From contig JAOTYS010000280.1 in assembly GCA_029861795.1 (NCBI GenBank), forward strand, positions 1-6,191: a stretch of DNA of 6,191 nucleotides, in the 5' to 3' direction. The position numbers and the translations under genes are program-made. Shown piece by piece: positions 5,490 through 6,191 of the stretch. The first letter of the stretch is position 1, and each line of letters opens with the position of its first letter. The notes under the pieces were generated by a model. The model had not been told where the DNA came from. It was given only the letters and a program-made list of their open reading frames with translations, and ran no database searches. This DNA comes from Gammaproteobacteria bacterium. Lineage in GTDB: Bacteria > Pseudomonadota > Gammaproteobacteria > Arenicellales > JAOTYS01.

Positions 5490-5543
5490 TGGGTGACCCC
5501 CGCTAATGTCAACTTGGTATGACGTGTTTCGCTGGATGGACCG
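5476..5543. repeat. Imperfect 25-bp direct repeat at the aorC start
   Basis: ATGACGTGTTTC is present at 5476-5487 and again exactly at 5519-5530, 43 bp apart. The next 13 bp after each copy are also similar, giving about 19 of 25 identical positions (5476-5500 versus 5519-5543). The left copy carries the start codon and first codons of the flavoprotein gene (minus strand). The right copy lies inside the preceding small ORF without a start codon. This looks like a local duplication of the translation start region. Confidence 0.6.
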
Positions 5544-5584
5544 CTCAATATGAACCTTGCAAGGAAGAGAAGATCTGCTTTCAT
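5486..5584 (-). CDS. 32-residue small ORF linking aorB and aorC
   Basis: An ATG at 5584-5582 follows a strong AGGAG ribosome site (5596-5592) with an ideal 7-nt spacer; that site overlaps the TAG stop of the oxidoreductase gene. The frame runs 32 codons and ends in a TGA that overlaps the flavoprotein start as ATGA, the classic arrangement for translational coupling. The peptide starts Met-Lys-Ala-Asp-Leu-Leu-Phe-Leu-Ala and is hydrophobic over residues 4-13, then Ser/Thr-rich; I recognise no family. It may be a real small protein, or just a ribosome-delivery ORF that keeps the two enzyme subunits in proportion. The start and stop placement is the evidence; the peptide itself gives none. Part of it encodes the duplicated copy of the downstream start region. 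Confidence 0.5.
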   Translation of the reverse strand: MKADLLFLARFILSGPSSETRHTKLTLAGVTQ

Positions 5585-5594
5585 TGCCTGGCTC

Positions 5595-6191
5595 CTACAG
5601 TCTCAGCCTCGAGACGGTTTCGTTGGTAGGCACCCCGTCCTTGGTCCAGCCGCGTACTTTGTAATACTCGGGCAACATCTTGCCAAGCTCGTTAACTTTT
5701 CCCTTAGCGGTGCCAGACGGTGCAGGGTCTTCAAGTAATCGTTTCGGCAAGGTGTCATCCTTGGCGGTTAATCCCGCTGCCAGATTGAACTGCCGCTCCA
5801 GGTTCCATACGCGTTCGCCGGTTTCCTTCAATCGCTCCACGCTCCAATCACCTTCACACGCGGCATCAATCTGTTTCTGGAATTCTTCTAGTCCCCAAGC
5901 TGAGGTGGTAAACAAACACAAGCCCGTGGAATCCACCGCCGCCACCCTATCCTGTGATTCTTTCACTGGAACCGCCTTGCCGTTGCCAGTCTGATCCTTC
6001 ATGTCTTCTCCGAACACATCGTGCTTTAAGTGACATGCGCCGCGGTTGCTGGTGGCGTAACCTAAACCCATACCTTGTAACGCCCGGGAATCGTAGCCCG
6101 CGAACTCCTGGCCTTTGACCGACATCGACAACTCAGGATGGCCATACTTTTCGCACATTAGCTTAGAACCCAAGCCCAGTATCTGACCGAA
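5595..6191 (-). CDS. aorB: Tungsten aldehyde:ferredoxin oxidoreductase family, C-terminal part (198 codons)
   Basis: The frame is open through the right edge, so roughly the last third of a usual ~600-residue protein is present. Counting from the edge, GYATSNRGACHL (44-55) is the family's cofactor-region hallmark. D87-S-T-G-L-C92 matches the DxxGLC motif whose Cys is the fourth ligand of the [4Fe-4S] cluster; the other three ligands lie outside the window. RVWNLERQFN (127-136), DDTLPKR (145-151) and the ending EYYKVRGW...DGVP (175-188) are also typical. The protein oxidises aldehydes to acids with a bis-pterin tungsten centre in the cytoplasm. Downstream genes for a flavoprotein and a MoaD-like carrier match the Aromatoleum aorB-C-D order; an iron-sulfur AorA subunit, if present, would be upstream, beyond the edge. 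The natural aldehyde substrate cannot be read from the sequence. Confidence 0.92.
   Translation of the reverse strand, partial: FGQILGLGSKLMCEKYGHPELSMSVKGQEFAGYDSRALQGMGLGYATSNRGACHLKHDVFGEDMKDQTGNGKAVPVKESQDRVAAVDSTGLCLFTTSAWGLEEFQKQIDAACEGDWSVERLKETGERVWNLERQFNLAAGLTAKDDTLPKRLLEDPAPSGTAKGKVNELGKMLPEYYKVRGWTKDGVPTNETVSRLRL

Overview
The window looks like bacterial chromosomal DNA of roughly balanced base composition, most likely proteobacterial. Genes are compact, Shine-Dalgarno sites are recognisable, and there are a PilZ domain, an exported retropepsin-like protease and an Aromatoleum-style tungsten oxidoreductase operon. I cannot name the genus. No rRNA, tRNA, CRISPR array, transposase or phage gene is visible.

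Layout. (1) Positions 1-541, minus strand: the N-terminal part of a Rieske non-heme iron oxygenase alpha subunit, running off the left edge. (2) 542-646: a divergent control region with a candidate promoter, a 15-bp perfect dyad and three GTCA motifs spaced 11 bp apart. (3) 647-826, plus strand: an unrecognised single-pass small membrane protein. (4) 856-1152, minus strand: a stand-alone PilZ (cyclic-di-GMP-binding type) protein. (5) 1153-1552: 400 bp with no convincing gene, holding two strong inverted repeats and a candidate promoter. (6) 1553-3846, plus strand: an exported FGE/SUMF1-fold protein that lacks the catalytic cysteines, a 21-codon ORF with a good ribosome site, and an exported TPR plus retropepsin-like aspartic protease. 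(7) 3917-6191, minus strand: an operon convergent with (6), made of the C-terminal part of a tungsten aldehyde:ferredoxin oxidoreductase, a 32-codon small ORF, an FAD/NAD(H) oxidoreductase and a MoaD/ThiS-like protein ending in Gly-Gly.

How the genes work together. The right-hand operon is read as an aldehyde oxidoreductase system of the AorB-AorC-AorD kind. The W-cofactor subunit oxidises an aldehyde, the flavoprotein passes electrons to NAD+, and the MoaD-like protein probably serves cofactor synthesis. The central plus-strand pair appears to be two envelope proteins, function unknown. The left oxygenase probably acts on a small quaternary amine or similar substrate, but this is only family resemblance. 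The least expected items are the 32-codon ORF, which links the two aor genes by an ATGA overlap, and the degenerate FGE-like protein paired with a retropepsin-like protease.
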